Source: Gammaproteobacteria bacterium (lineage in GTDB: Bacteria; Pseudomonadota; Gammaproteobacteria; Steroidobacterales; Steroidobacteraceae). From it: 23,131 bases of DNA. The stretch lies in contig JASHTN010000216.1 in assembly GCA_030040525.1 (NCBI GenBank), positions 1 through 23,131 of the forward strand, read 5' to 3'. Each line of letters starts with the position of its first letter. Positions within the stretch are counted from its first letter, which is position 1. This document shows, in pieces, positions 8,857 to 16,495 of the stretch. A model generated the notes under the pieces. The model had not been told where the DNA came from. It saw nothing but the letters and a program-made list of their open reading frames with translations, and ran no database searches. Both the position numbers and the translations under genes were made by a program.

Positions 8857-9801
8857 ATGAACGATATCAAGTCGCAACCCAGCGCCCGCCATCTCATCAG
8901 CGGGCCTCCCGCCGGATATTTTCTGGTCATCCCTCAGGGGCAGGAGCAGGAGGCGGTATCGCTCGCGACCGTCCTGACGGCCGTGCTGCAGCGCTGGCGC
9001 CTCATTGGCGCCGCAGTGGTGATCTGCGCGCTTTTGGCGCTGGTCGTGTCGCTTTTCATGCCCAAGATCTATCGCGGCAAGATCGTGGTCGCGCCGGTGT
9101 TGGAGAGCGACCAGGTGGGCGCGAGCGGGGTCGGCGGTGCCCTCAGCAACGAGCTCGGCGGGATCGCGTCAATGGCGGGCATCGATCTCGGCGGCGACGC
9201 CCGCAAGCAGGAGTTCCTGGCAACACTCAGATCGATGGGACTGGCGCGGGATTTCGTCGTTGCCGAGAACCTCACGCCGCTGTTGTACCCGGATCTGTGG
9301 GACGCCAAGGCCGGCACCTGGCGGCCCGGGGTGAAGATTCCCACGCTTGGCGCCGCGGCGCGCAAGTTCGCCGATCACCATCGGGCCATCACCGATGATC
9401 GCAAGACCGGCATGGTCACGGTGACCGTCGACTGGACTTCGCCGGAGATCGCCGCGCGTCTTGCCAACGACACTATCTCGATGGTCAACGACCGACTGCG
9501 CGGCGAGGTCGTGCGCCAATCCGATTCCGCCATCCAGTATCTGTATAGGGAGCTGGCGAAGACCAGCATGGTCGGCGTTCAGCAGGGCATCAATGAGCTG
9601 ATCGAGCAGCAAATCGACAAAGCCATGATGGCCAGCGTCCAGAAGGAATACGCGTACAAGATCATCGACCCGGCGGTGGTGCCGGATGTCAAATACAGTC
9701 CGCAGCGGATACTGATCACGTCCATCGGCGGGATCGCCGGGCTGATCTTCTCGCTGGCGTACGTGCTGCTGCGCCGCCCTCCCAGCGCGGCCCGGCAGTG
9801 A
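8857..9801 (+). CDS. Wzz-family chain length determinant / polysaccharide co-polymerase (no kinase domain)
   Basis: 314 residues. The protein has the Wzz architecture: a short cytoplasmic N-terminus, a first membrane helix at about residues 49-69 (LIGAAVVICALLALVVSLFM), a periplasmic domain with helical stretches, and a second helix at about 285-305 followed by a short RRPPSAARQ tail. It carries no Walker motifs or tyrosine-rich tail, so it is not a Wzc-type kinase. It should set polymer length and couple polymerisation to the export channel. I chose ATG 8857, with AGGCGG 9 bases upstream, over the in-frame ATG at 8725. The extra 44 residues of the longer form are Arg/Gly-rich with no family character, and the promoter candidate would start transcription at about that upstream ATG. 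It ends 13 bases before the regulator gene. Confidence 0.85.
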   Translation: MNDIKSQPSARHLISGPPAGYFLVIPQGQEQEAVSLATVLTAVLQRWRLIGAAVVICALLALVVSLFMPKIYRGKIVVAPVLESDQVGASGVGGALSNELGGIASMAGIDLGGDARKQEFLATLRSMGLARDFVVAENLTPLLYPDLWDAKAGTWRPGVKIPTLGAAARKFADHHRAITDDRKTGMVTVTVDWTSPEIAARLANDTISMVNDRLRGEVVRQSDSAIQYLYRELAKTSMVGVQQGINELIEQQIDKAMMASVQKEYAYKIIDPAVVPDVKYSPQRILITSIGGIAGLIFSLAYVLLRRPPSAARQ

Positions 9802-9814
9802 ACGGGATGCACCG

Positions 9815-10150
9815 ATGGTGGTCTCCGACGAAGTACGCTACCGGATCCTGAAACTGCTCGAGACCAACCCGGCACTCAGTCAGCGCGAAGTCGCGCGCGA
9901 GCTGGGTATGAGCCTGGGACGGGCGAATTACTGTCTGCGGGCCCTGATCGACAAGGGTTGGGTGAAGGTCGCGAACTTCAGGAATAGCCGCAACAAGCTC
10001 GCTTATATGTATCTCTTGACTCCGCGCGGCGTCGAGAGAAAAACGGAGGTGACGGTGCGCTTCCTCCGGAGAAAGACGCGGGAATACGAGGAGCTGCGGG
10101 CCGAGATCGAACGGATCCGCGCGGACGCAAGACGCCTGCAGGAACGCTAA
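9815..10150 (+). CDS. Small winged-helix regulator, EPS-associated MarR family
   Basis: 111 residues. The N-terminal two-thirds is a winged helix-turn-helix: VRYRILKLLETNPALSQREV is the first helix pair, ARELGMSLGRANYCLRALI the recognition region, and GWVKVANFRNSRNKLAYMYL the wing. A charged helix (about 80-111, many Arg and Glu) probably dimerises as a coiled coil. The form and length match the family of EPS-locus transcriptional regulators related to MarR. The ATG has ACGGGA about 7 bases upstream and lies 13 bases after the Wzz stop, so the two are co-transcribed. A role in controlling this locus, possibly through the dyad at 8727-8745, is inferred from context. No ligand pocket can be assigned. 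Confidence 0.85.
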   Translation: MVVSDEVRYRILKLLETNPALSQREVARELGMSLGRANYCLRALIDKGWVKVANFRNSRNKLAYMYLLTPRGVERKTEVTVRFLRRKTREYEELRAEIERIRADARRLQER

Positions 10151-10170
10151 CGTCCGGGAGAGCCGGCCGA

Positions 10171-11169
10171 ATGCTCGACGATAAATCCGTATTGATCACC
10201 GGGGGCACCGGCTCGTTCGGCAGACAGTGCGTGCGGACGATCCTGGAGCGCTTCCGGCCGCGACGGCTGATAGTCCTTTCGCGCGACGAGCTCAAGCAGT
10301 ACGAGATGGCGCAGGAGTTCCCGCACGACTGCATGCGGTTCTTCCTGGGAGACGTGCGCGACCGGGAACGTCTCATGCAGGCGCTGCGCGGCGTGGACTT
10401 CGTGATCCACGCGGCGGCGCTCAAGCAGGTCCCGGCGGCCGAATACAATCCCACCGAGTGCATCAAGACAAACATTCACGGCGCCGAGAACGTCGTGCAT
10501 GCCGCGCTCGCCAATGAGGTGGAGCGTGTCGTGGCTCTGTCGACCGACAAGGCGGCAAATCCCATCAACCTCTATGGCGCCACCAAGCTGTGCTCCGACA
10601 AGCTCTTCATTGCCGCGAACAACTTCGCCGGCGGTCACCGCACGCGCTTTACGGTTGTGCGTTACGGCAACGTGGTCGGGTCGCGCGGCTCGGTGGTGCC
10701 GTTGTTCAAGAAGCGCATCGCGCAGGGCTGCGATCACCTGCCGATCACCGACCGGCGCATGACGCGCTTCTGGATCACGCTGCAGCAGGGCGTCGATTTC
10801 GTGCTGCAGGGCATGCGGCGCATGCATGGCGGCGAGATATTCGTCCCGAAAATTCCGTCCGTGAAGGTAGTCGACGTGGCGACCGCCATGGCACCGCACC
10901 TGCCGCAGAAGGTGATCGGAATCCGGCCGGGAGAGAAGCTGCATGAAACGATGTGCCCCGCGGACGACGCGCATCTGACGCTCGAGTTCGCGGACCACTT
11001 CGTGATCCAACCCACCATCCAGTTCGCCGGCTTTGCGGACTTCGCGGTGAACGCGCTGGGCGAGAAGGGCAAGCCCGTGGAGCCGGATTTCGAATATCAG
11101 TCCGGGCGCAACCCGCATTTTCTGTCGTGCGAGGAAATCTCGGCGCTCAACCATCTCGCGGGGCTGTGA
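10171..11169 (+). CDS. pseB: UDP-N-acetylglucosamine 4,6-dehydratase (inverting), PseB
   Basis: 332 residues, matching PseB/FlaA1 length. It removes water across C4-C6 of UDP-GlcNAc and inverts C5, giving UDP-2-acetamido-2,6-dideoxy-beta-L-arabino-hexos-4-ulose, the first step of pseudaminic acid synthesis. The NADP-binding loop ITGGTGSFGRQ is at residues 8-18. The catalytic group STDKAANPINLYGATK gives Thr125, Asp126, Lys127, Tyr135 and Lys139, the set expected for this subfamily. RYGNVVGSRGSVVPLF and IRPGEKLHETM are further family markers. It is a soluble, short PseB, not the membrane-anchored long CapD/FlaA1-like form. GGGAGAG lies 8 bases before ATG, and the gene starts 20 bases after the regulator. 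The stop shares one base with the pseC start. Confidence 0.92.
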   Translation: MLDDKSVLITGGTGSFGRQCVRTILERFRPRRLIVLSRDELKQYEMAQEFPHDCMRFFLGDVRDRERLMQALRGVDFVIHAAALKQVPAAEYNPTECIKTNIHGAENVVHAALANEVERVVALSTDKAANPINLYGATKLCSDKLFIAANNFAGGHRTRFTVVRYGNVVGSRGSVVPLFKKRIAQGCDHLPITDRRMTRFWITLQQGVDFVLQGMRRMHGGEIFVPKIPSVKVVDVATAMAPHLPQKVIGIRPGEKLHETMCPADDAHLTLEFADHFVIQPTIQFAGFADFAVNALGEKGKPVEPDFEYQSGRNPHFLSCEEISALNHLAGL

Positions 11170-12353
11170 TGATTCCGTACGCACGGCAGCAGGTCGACCA
11201 GGCGGACATCGAGGCCGTGGTGGCGGTGCTGCGGGCGGACTTCCTGACCCAGGGACCGGTCGTACCGCGCTTCGAGCAGGCTGTGGCGGCGCGCGCCCGG
11301 GCAGCGCACGCCGTGGCCTTCAACAGCGCGACATCAGCGCTGCATGCGGCGTGCCTGGCGCTGAACCTGCGTCCCGGCGATCGCCTCTGGACCGTCCCCA
11401 ACACCTTCGTGGCATCGGCCAACTGCGCGCGCCACTGCGGCGCGCTCGTCGACTTCGTCGACATCGATCCCGCCACCTGGAACATGAGTGTCACGGAGCT
11501 GCAGGCGAAGCTGCTGCGCGCGCAGCGCGACGGCACGCTGCCGAAGGTGGTCGTGCCGGTGCATTTCGGGGGGCAGCCGACCGAGCAGGAGCAGATTCAC
11601 GCGCTGTCGTGCGAGTACGGGTTTCGCCTCATCGAGGATGCCTCGCATGCGCTCGGCGCCGCGCGCCACGGCGAGCCGGTCGGCAGCTGCCGCTGGTCGG
11701 ATGTCACCGTACTCAGCTTTCACCCGGTGAAGATCATCACTACGGGGGAGGGCGGAATGGCGCTGACCAACGACGCCGAGCTGGCGGCAGCGATGGCGAT
11801 GCTGCGCAGCCACGGCGTCACACGCGACCCGCGCAGGTTCGAGCGCGCGCCGCTCCCGCAGGGCGACGGCGCGCCGCCGGACCCCTGGTATTACGAGCAG
11901 CAGTTGCTGGGATTCAACTTCCGCCTCACCGACATTCACGCCGCGCTCGGCCTGAGCCAGCTCGAGCGGCTGGAGGAGTTCGTCAGCCGCCGAAACGCGC
12001 TCGCGAGCCGTTACCAGAAAATGCTGCAGGGCTTGCCGCTGCGCCTGCCAACCGTGCAGCCGGCCAACCGCTCGGCGTTTCACCTGTACGTCGTGCGCCT
12101 GAACGGCGCCGACGGCGACGTACGCCGGCGGGTGTGCACTGCGCTGCGGCGGCGGGGCATCGGCGCCAACGTTCACTATCTCCCGGTGCATCTGCAGCCG
12201 TACTACCGGGGGCTGGGGTTCCGCGAAGGTCAGTTCCCGGAAGCCGAGGCTCACGGTGAGAGCGCGATCACGCTGCCACTTTATCCGGGGCTCGAGGAGG
12301 CGCAGCAGGACGAGGTCGCGGCGGCGCTGCGCCAGGAGCTCACCCATTCATAG
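11169..12353 (+). CDS. pseC: UDP-4-amino-4,6-dideoxy-N-acetyl-beta-L-altrosamine transaminase, PseC
   Basis: 394 residues, usual for PseC. This PLP enzyme of the DegT/DnrJ/EryC1/StrS family aminates C4 of the PseB product using glutamate. It begins MIPYARQQVDQADI, as PseC proteins typically do. Cofactor residues: FNSATSALHAACLAL, IEDASHALGA with the conserved Asp, and SFHPVKIITTGEGG with the Schiff-base lysine at Lys188. The C-terminal NVHYLPVHLQPYYRGLGF is a strong PseC-type marker. The ATG overlaps the pseB stop by one base (TGATG), an arrangement that implies translational coupling. An upstream in-frame extension into pseB is possible but lacks family character. Adjacency to pseB makes the assignment firm. 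Confidence 0.9.
   Translation: MIPYARQQVDQADIEAVVAVLRADFLTQGPVVPRFEQAVAARARAAHAVAFNSATSALHAACLALNLRPGDRLWTVPNTFVASANCARHCGALVDFVDIDPATWNMSVTELQAKLLRAQRDGTLPKVVVPVHFGGQPTEQEQIHALSCEYGFRLIEDASHALGAARHGEPVGSCRWSDVTVLSFHPVKIITTGEGGMALTNDAELAAAMAMLRSHGVTRDPRRFERAPLPQGDGAPPDPWYYEQQLLGFNFRLTDIHAALGLSQLERLEEFVSRRNALASRYQKMLQGLPLRLPTVQPANRSAFHLYVVRLNGADGDVRRRVCTALRRRGIGANVHYLPVHLQPYYRGLGFREGQFPEAEAHGESAITLPLYPGLEEAQQDEVAAALRQELTHS
12334..12348 (+). promoter_or_regulatory. Shine-Dalgarno plus ATT start codon of the aldo/keto reductase gene
   Basis: AGGAG at 12334-12338 is followed by 7 bases and then ATT at 12346-12348. No ATG, GTG or TTG lies in this frame between 12259 and the first conserved residues, so this ATT with its ideally spaced ribosome site is the best start for the next gene. 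Confidence 0.5.
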
Positions 12354-13230
12354 CCGGCGACTGGCACTCGGCACCGCCCAGTTCGGCATGCGTTACGGCG
12401 TGGCGAACCGCGTCGGACAGGTGCGGGGAAGCGAAGCACGGCGCATCCTCGAGCGCGCCCGCACGGTGGGCATGGATACACTCGACACCGCGGCCGCGTA
12501 TGGCACGAGCGAATCGCTCCTCGGGACCCTCGGTGTCGCGGATTGGATCGTGGTCACCAAGCTTCCCCCCGTGCCTGCGGGGTGCCAGGACGTGCCCGGC
12601 TGGATGCGCTCGGCGGCTGAAGGCAGTCTCGGGCGTCTGGGTGTGGCGCGCCTCGGGGGGCTGCTGCTGCACGCGCCGCTGCAGCTCCTCGGACCAGGCG
12701 GCGCGGCGATTTACGCAGCTCTCGAGCGGCTACGCGCCGCGGGCCTCACCCAACGGATCGGCATCTCGGTCTATGCCCCCGAGGAGCTCGAGGCGCTCGG
12801 CGCACGCTTTCATTTCGATATCGTCCAGGCACCGCTCAACATTCTCGACCGGCGGCTGGCTGCCAGCGGCTGGCTCGACCGGCTGCATGCCGCCGGAGTC
12901 GAGGTGCACGTCCGCTCGCTGTTCCTGCAGGGGCTGCTCCTCATGCCGGCCGGCGAGCGCCCCGACGAGTTCTCGCGCTGGCAGCCGCTCTGGGATCTGT
13001 GGCACGGCTGGCTCGCGGCCAGCGGTCTGACGGCGATCCAGGCCTGTGTGGCCTTTGCGGCGGCCCAGTCGCACGTCGATCGGGCGGTCGTGGGAGTCGA
13101 CAGTCTGCGGCAACTCGAGGAGATTCTGGCGGCGCTGTCCCGGGATCGCATCGAGCTTCCGCCGGAGCTCGCAAGCGATGAGCCGGAGCTGGTCGACCCC
13201 TCGCGTTGGCGCCTGCGGGGCGCGGCATGA
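12346..13230 (+). CDS. Aldo/keto reductase
   Basis: 294 residues from an inferred ATT start. The family signature appears at once: LALGTAQFGMRYGVAN. The catalytic tetrad is complete: Asp47 (LDTAAAYG), Tyr52, Lys72 (VTKLPP) and His109 (LLLHAP). The C-terminal stretch HVDRAVVGVDSLRQLEEIL is the NADP-binding end. It should reduce a carbonyl, probably on a sugar intermediate. The classical five-to-six-step pseudaminic acid route has no such step, so its substrate is unknown. An alternative start is GTG at 12256, 98 bases inside pseC; its extra 30 residues are almost all Arg, Ser and Ala and look like a shadow of pseC. The end overlaps the next start by 4 bases (ATGA). Confidence 0.85.
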   Translation: MHSRRLALGTAQFGMRYGVANRVGQVRGSEARRILERARTVGMDTLDTAAAYGTSESLLGTLGVADWIVVTKLPPVPAGCQDVPGWMRSAAEGSLGRLGVARLGGLLLHAPLQLLGPGGAAIYAALERLRAAGLTQRIGISVYAPEELEALGARFHFDIVQAPLNILDRRLAASGWLDRLHAAGVEVHVRSLFLQGLLLMPAGERPDEFSRWQPLWDLWHGWLAASGLTAIQACVAFAAAQSHVDRAVVGVDSLRQLEEILAALSRDRIELPPELASDEPELVDPSRWRLRGAA

Positions 13231-14153
13231 CTCGCCTGCGGCTCGGCATCGTCGGCATGAGCGATGGCAACGGCCATCCATACTCGTGGTCCGCGATCAT
13301 CAACGGCTACGACGCGGCGGCGATGGCCGCTTGTCCCTTCCCGGCGATCCCCGCCTACCTCGCCGAGCGCGCTTTCCCGCGGGATCAGCTGACCGATGCA
13401 GAAGTTACGCATATCTGGACGCAGTCGCCGGCAGTCTCGGCGGACATTGCGCGCGCTGCGAGGATTCCCCACGTCGTTACAGAGCTATCAGGAATGGTGG
13501 GCGAGATCGACGCGCTGCTGCTGGCGCGCGATGACGCGAAGCACCGTGAGCTCGGCGCGCCGTTTCTACGCGCCGGGCAGCACGTCTACCTCGACAAGCC
13601 GCCGGCGTTGAGCGTCGCGGAGCTCGATGAGCTGTACGCGCTCGCGGTCCGACCGGAGCAGATCTTTTCCTGCTCGGCACTGAGGTTCGCCGCGGAGCTG
13701 CGGCTCACGGCAGTGGAGGCGGCCCGGCTCGGAGCGTTGCGCCGCATCGTCGGGGTGACGCCGCAGTCGTGGGCGCGCTACGCCGCACACATACTCGACC
13801 CGGTGATCAGCCTTCTCGAGCCCGGTGAGGTGGCGGATCACGAGGTGGTTACCGCTGGTGCCTCGGTCACGCTGCGGGTGCGGTGGGCATCGGGGCTGCT
13901 CGGGGAGTTCGAGGCGACCGGCGCGCCGGAGGGAGACATCGCGCTGCTCTACGTCGGGGAGCGCGCCTCCGTCAGAAAGGTATTCGTCGATTCGTTCAGC
14001 GCGTTTCGCAGTGCTTTGCAGCAGTTTCTCGCCGGTGTACGCGCCGACCGGAGCCCGATCGGCTATGTGCATCTACGCGAGCTGGTGAGTCTGCTGGAGC
14101 TTGGAGCCCGGACGCCGGCAGCCCGCACCGGCCGTGCAGTACACTCGAGATGA
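13227..14153 (+). CDS. Gfo/Idh/MocA-family oxidoreductase
   Basis: 308 residues, starting at an ATG that overlaps the upstream stop by 4 bases. The N-terminal Rossmann domain has RLGIVGMSDGNGHPYSW, in which the usual GxGxxG loop is replaced by a GMSDGNGH variant. VYLDKPPALSVAELDELY carries the conserved Lys124 of the D/E-K-P motif, which normally contacts nicotinamide or substrate. The C-terminal alpha/beta domain (about 130-300) contains ARYAAHILDPVISLL, with a His where this family often places its catalytic base. It should oxidise or reduce a sugar or a sugar nucleotide with NAD(P). The position between an aldo/keto reductase and an aminotransferase suggests one arm of an amino-sugar modification. 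Substrate cannot be read from sequence. Confidence 0.8.
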   Translation: MTRLRLGIVGMSDGNGHPYSWSAIINGYDAAAMAACPFPAIPAYLAERAFPRDQLTDAEVTHIWTQSPAVSADIARAARIPHVVTELSGMVGEIDALLLARDDAKHRELGAPFLRAGQHVYLDKPPALSVAELDELYALAVRPEQIFSCSALRFAAELRLTAVEAARLGALRRIVGVTPQSWARYAAHILDPVISLLEPGEVADHEVVTAGASVTLRVRWASGLLGEFEATGAPEGDIALLYVGERASVRKVFVDSFSAFRSALQQFLAGVRADRSPIGYVHLRELVSLLELGARTPAARTGRAVHSR

Positions 14154-14162
14154 GACGCGGAC

Positions 14163-14168
14163 AGGAGG
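14163..14168 (+). promoter_or_regulatory. Strong Shine-Dalgarno deciding the class III aminotransferase start
   Basis: AGGAGG lies 5 bases before ATG 14174. It favours this start over the in-frame ATG at 14150, which overlaps the upstream stop in an ATGA arrangement. Confidence 0.6.
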
Positions 14169-14173
14169 ACATC

Positions 14174-15589
14174 ATGCCGACCGGCCCGATCAATACATTC
14201 ACGCGCAGCCTGGAGCTCAACGAGAAGCTGCACGCGATGATTCCCGGGGGCAGTCACACCTACAGCAAGGGTGAGGATCAATTCCCCTACCTGGGACCGC
14301 GAGTCATGCAACGCGCTGCGGGCGCCTATTGCTGGGACGTCGATGGCAACCGCTACATCGACTGGGCAATGGGCAACCGGGTCATCATCCTCGGTCACGC
14401 CAACGAGGTGGTCAACAACGCCGTCATCCAGCATATCAATGCGGGATGCAACTTCACCCGCCCGGGTCTCATCGAGATCGAGACGGCGCAGACGCTGCTC
14501 GAGCTGCTGCCGCATTTCGAAATGGTGAAGTTCGGCAAGAACGGCTCCGACGTGACTACCGCGGCGGTGCGCCTGGCGCGCGCGGCGACCGGACGCAAGT
14601 ACATCGTGCAGTGCATGGATCACCCGTTCTTCAGCACCCACGACTGGTTCATCGGCTCCACCGTGATGAACTCCGGGGTGCCGGAGGACGTCACCCGGCT
14701 CACGCTCGGTTTCCGCTACAACAACCTCGACAGCCTCAGAGCGCTGGTCGATCGCTACCCCGGGCAGATCGCCGGTGTGATCCTCGAGCCGGTCAAGAAT
14801 GACGAGCCGGTCGACGGCTTTCTCAAGAAGCTGCGCGAATTCACCGCGCAGCACGGCATCGTGCTGATCTTCGACGAGATGATCAGCGGGCTGCGCTTCG
14901 ATCTGCGCGGGGCGCACCATCGCTGGGGCGTGTACCCGGACCTGGCGCTGTTCGGCAAGTCGATTGCTAACGGCTTCTCGTTCTCGCTGCTCGCCGGGCC
15001 TCGGGACCTGATGGAGCTCGGCGGACTGCGCCACGACAAGCGCCGGGTGTTTCTGCTGTCGCAGACACACAGCTCCGAGACTACCGGGCTCGCAGCCTGC
15101 CAGGCGACGCTGAGCGAGTATCAGCGCCTCGACACCAACGCTCACATCTGGAAGACCGGCGAGCAGCTGATGCAGGGCTTCCGCGCGCTGGCGGCCGCCG
15201 AGTCGGTGCGCGATCACGCCCGCATGATCGGCTTCGCCTGCAACCCGCAGATCCTGTGCACGCGTGCCAACGGCGAATATTCGCCGGAGCTGACCGCCAT
15301 CCTGCATCAGGAGGTCATCTCGCACGGCGTGCTGATTCCCTGGATCAGCATCTCGCAATCGCACGGCCGGGCCGAGGTCGATGCCACGCTGAACGCGCTG
15401 CAGCACGGCATGCGCGCGGTACGCCGCGCGCTGGAGCTGGAGAAGGTGAGCGATGCACTGGTCGGCGAGGCGCCGAAGCCGGTCTTCAGGACATTCAACC
15501 GCTGTAAACAGGTGCGCTGCGGCCTGCTATACCCGGACGCGCAGCCCATGGACTGCTGCACGACCGCGAGCGGGGTGGAGCCGAGATGA
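14174..15589 (+). CDS. Class III aminotransferase, glutamate-1-semialdehyde aminomutase-like
   Basis: 471 residues; true HemL is about 430. The fold is PLP type I, class III: IPGGSHTYSKG near the N-terminus, FGKNGSDVTTAAVRLARAAT for phosphate binding, LIFDEMISGLRF with the cofactor Asp, and FGKSIANGFSFSLLAG with the Schiff-base lysine at Lys262. It lies inside a nonulosonic-acid operon, and its last 40 residues form an extension with four cysteines (RCKQVRC, then DCC) that HemL lacks. It is therefore more likely an aminotransferase or aminomutase for a sugar or a small-molecule substituent than a tetrapyrrole enzyme. The start uses AGGAGG at 14163. The end overlaps the cytidylyltransferase start by 4 bases. 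The real substrate is unknown. Confidence 0.85.
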   Translation: MPTGPINTFTRSLELNEKLHAMIPGGSHTYSKGEDQFPYLGPRVMQRAAGAYCWDVDGNRYIDWAMGNRVIILGHANEVVNNAVIQHINAGCNFTRPGLIEIETAQTLLELLPHFEMVKFGKNGSDVTTAAVRLARAATGRKYIVQCMDHPFFSTHDWFIGSTVMNSGVPEDVTRLTLGFRYNNLDSLRALVDRYPGQIAGVILEPVKNDEPVDGFLKKLREFTAQHGIVLIFDEMISGLRFDLRGAHHRWGVYPDLALFGKSIANGFSFSLLAGPRDLMELGGLRHDKRRVFLLSQTHSSETTGLAACQATLSEYQRLDTNAHIWKTGEQLMQGFRALAAAESVRDHARMIGFACNPQILCTRANGEYSPELTAILHQEVISHGVLIPWISISQSHGRAEVDATLNALQHGMRAVRRALELEKVSDALVGEAPKPVFRTFNRCKQVRCGLLYPDAQPMDCCTTASGVEPR

Positions 15590-16494
15590 GGATCGGCGCG
15601 CTCATACCGATCCGGCTGGCGTCGGAGCGGTTGCCCGGCAAGCAGCTGCTCACAATTGCCGGGCGCCCGGCGGTGCATCATCTGCTGGACCGGATGTTCG
15701 CGTCCCGTTATCTCACCCCCGAGCGCGTCGTGGTGTGCACCACGGAGGAGCGCAGCGATGACGCGCTCGTCCCTGTAGTGGAGTCGTACGGTGCGCGTGT
15801 GTTTCGCGGCAGCCGCGACGACATCATCGACCGCTTCCACCGCGCGACCGAGCGGTACGGCTTCGACGCCGTGCTGCAGGCCGACGGCGACGATCCGTTC
15901 ACCGATACCGGCTACATGGATTTCTGCATGGATCAGCTGCTCGCGGACGAGCAGCTGGACCTGTGCCGCTGCGAGGGTTTGCCGCTCGGACTGAACTCCA
16001 AGGCGATCCGGGCGCGGGCGATCCGCCGGGTGCGCGAGCATCGCATCACCGAGAAGAACGACCACGGCTTCATCCTGCTGTTCACGGAGACCGGCCTGTG
16101 TAAGACGGCGACCCTCTCGCCCGTGGCGCCGGCTCATCGGCACGCCACCGCCCGCATAACGCTCGACTATGCCGATGACCTCGCGTTCTTCAACGAGCTG
16201 CACGCCGCAGCCTCACGGCTCAGTCCGCGGTTCACCGTGGCGGAGATCGTGGCGGCGTTGCGGGCGAATCCGGCGCTGCTGGACATCAATGCGCATCTCA
16301 ACGAGGCCTATCAGCAGCGCAGCGAGGCGCTGCTCGACCTCAAGTACCGGCGCGCCGGCCGGGTGCATACCCTCGGGGTGGACGACGGACGGCGCTTCAT
16401 CGACTTGCGCACGACGATCGTGCGCGGCAAAGCCAAGGCAGTGGCGCGGCGCGCTGCCGCCAGCGGGCGGCGGCGCAAGCGCTCGCGGAAATGA
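15586..16494 (+). CDS. SpsF-type cytidylyltransferase (probable CMP-nonulosonate synthase, PseF role)
   Basis: 302 residues. The N-terminal nucleotidyltransferase domain starts IPIRLASERLPGKQLLTIAG, the R-x-x-S-x-R-L-P-G-K pattern that binds CTP, and has VLQADGDDPF at the metal site. It belongs to the SpsF-like group (spore coat polysaccharide cytidylyltransferases) and not the short NeuA type. It should couple CTP to the nonulosonic acid made by the synthase encoded downstream. It is some 60 residues longer than a bare domain and ends in a very basic tail (about 282-302, SGRRRKRSRK) of unknown purpose. ATG overlaps the upstream stop by 4 bases. One base separates its stop from the next ATG. 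Function as the CMP-transferring step is inferred from family and context. Confidence 0.82.
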   Translation: MRIGALIPIRLASERLPGKQLLTIAGRPAVHHLLDRMFASRYLTPERVVVCTTEERSDDALVPVVESYGARVFRGSRDDIIDRFHRATERYGFDAVLQADGDDPFTDTGYMDFCMDQLLADEQLDLCRCEGLPLGLNSKAIRARAIRRVREHRITEKNDHGFILLFTETGLCKTATLSPVAPAHRHATARITLDYADDLAFFNELHAAASRLSPRFTVAEIVAALRANPALLDINAHLNEAYQQRSEALLDLKYRRAGRVHTLGVDDGRRFIDLRTTIVRGKAKAVARRAAASGRRRKRSRK

Positions 16495-16495
16495 C

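Noticed and set aside
12256..12345. GTG 12256 as start of the aldo/keto reductase
   Set aside because: It would overlap pseC by 98 bases, and the added residues are nearly all Arg, Ser and Ala, typical of an out-of-frame reading of pseC.
14174..15589. True HemL (tetrapyrrole synthesis)
   Set aside because: The operon context, greater length and unusual Cys-rich tail argue against a housekeeping role, although the fold is shared.
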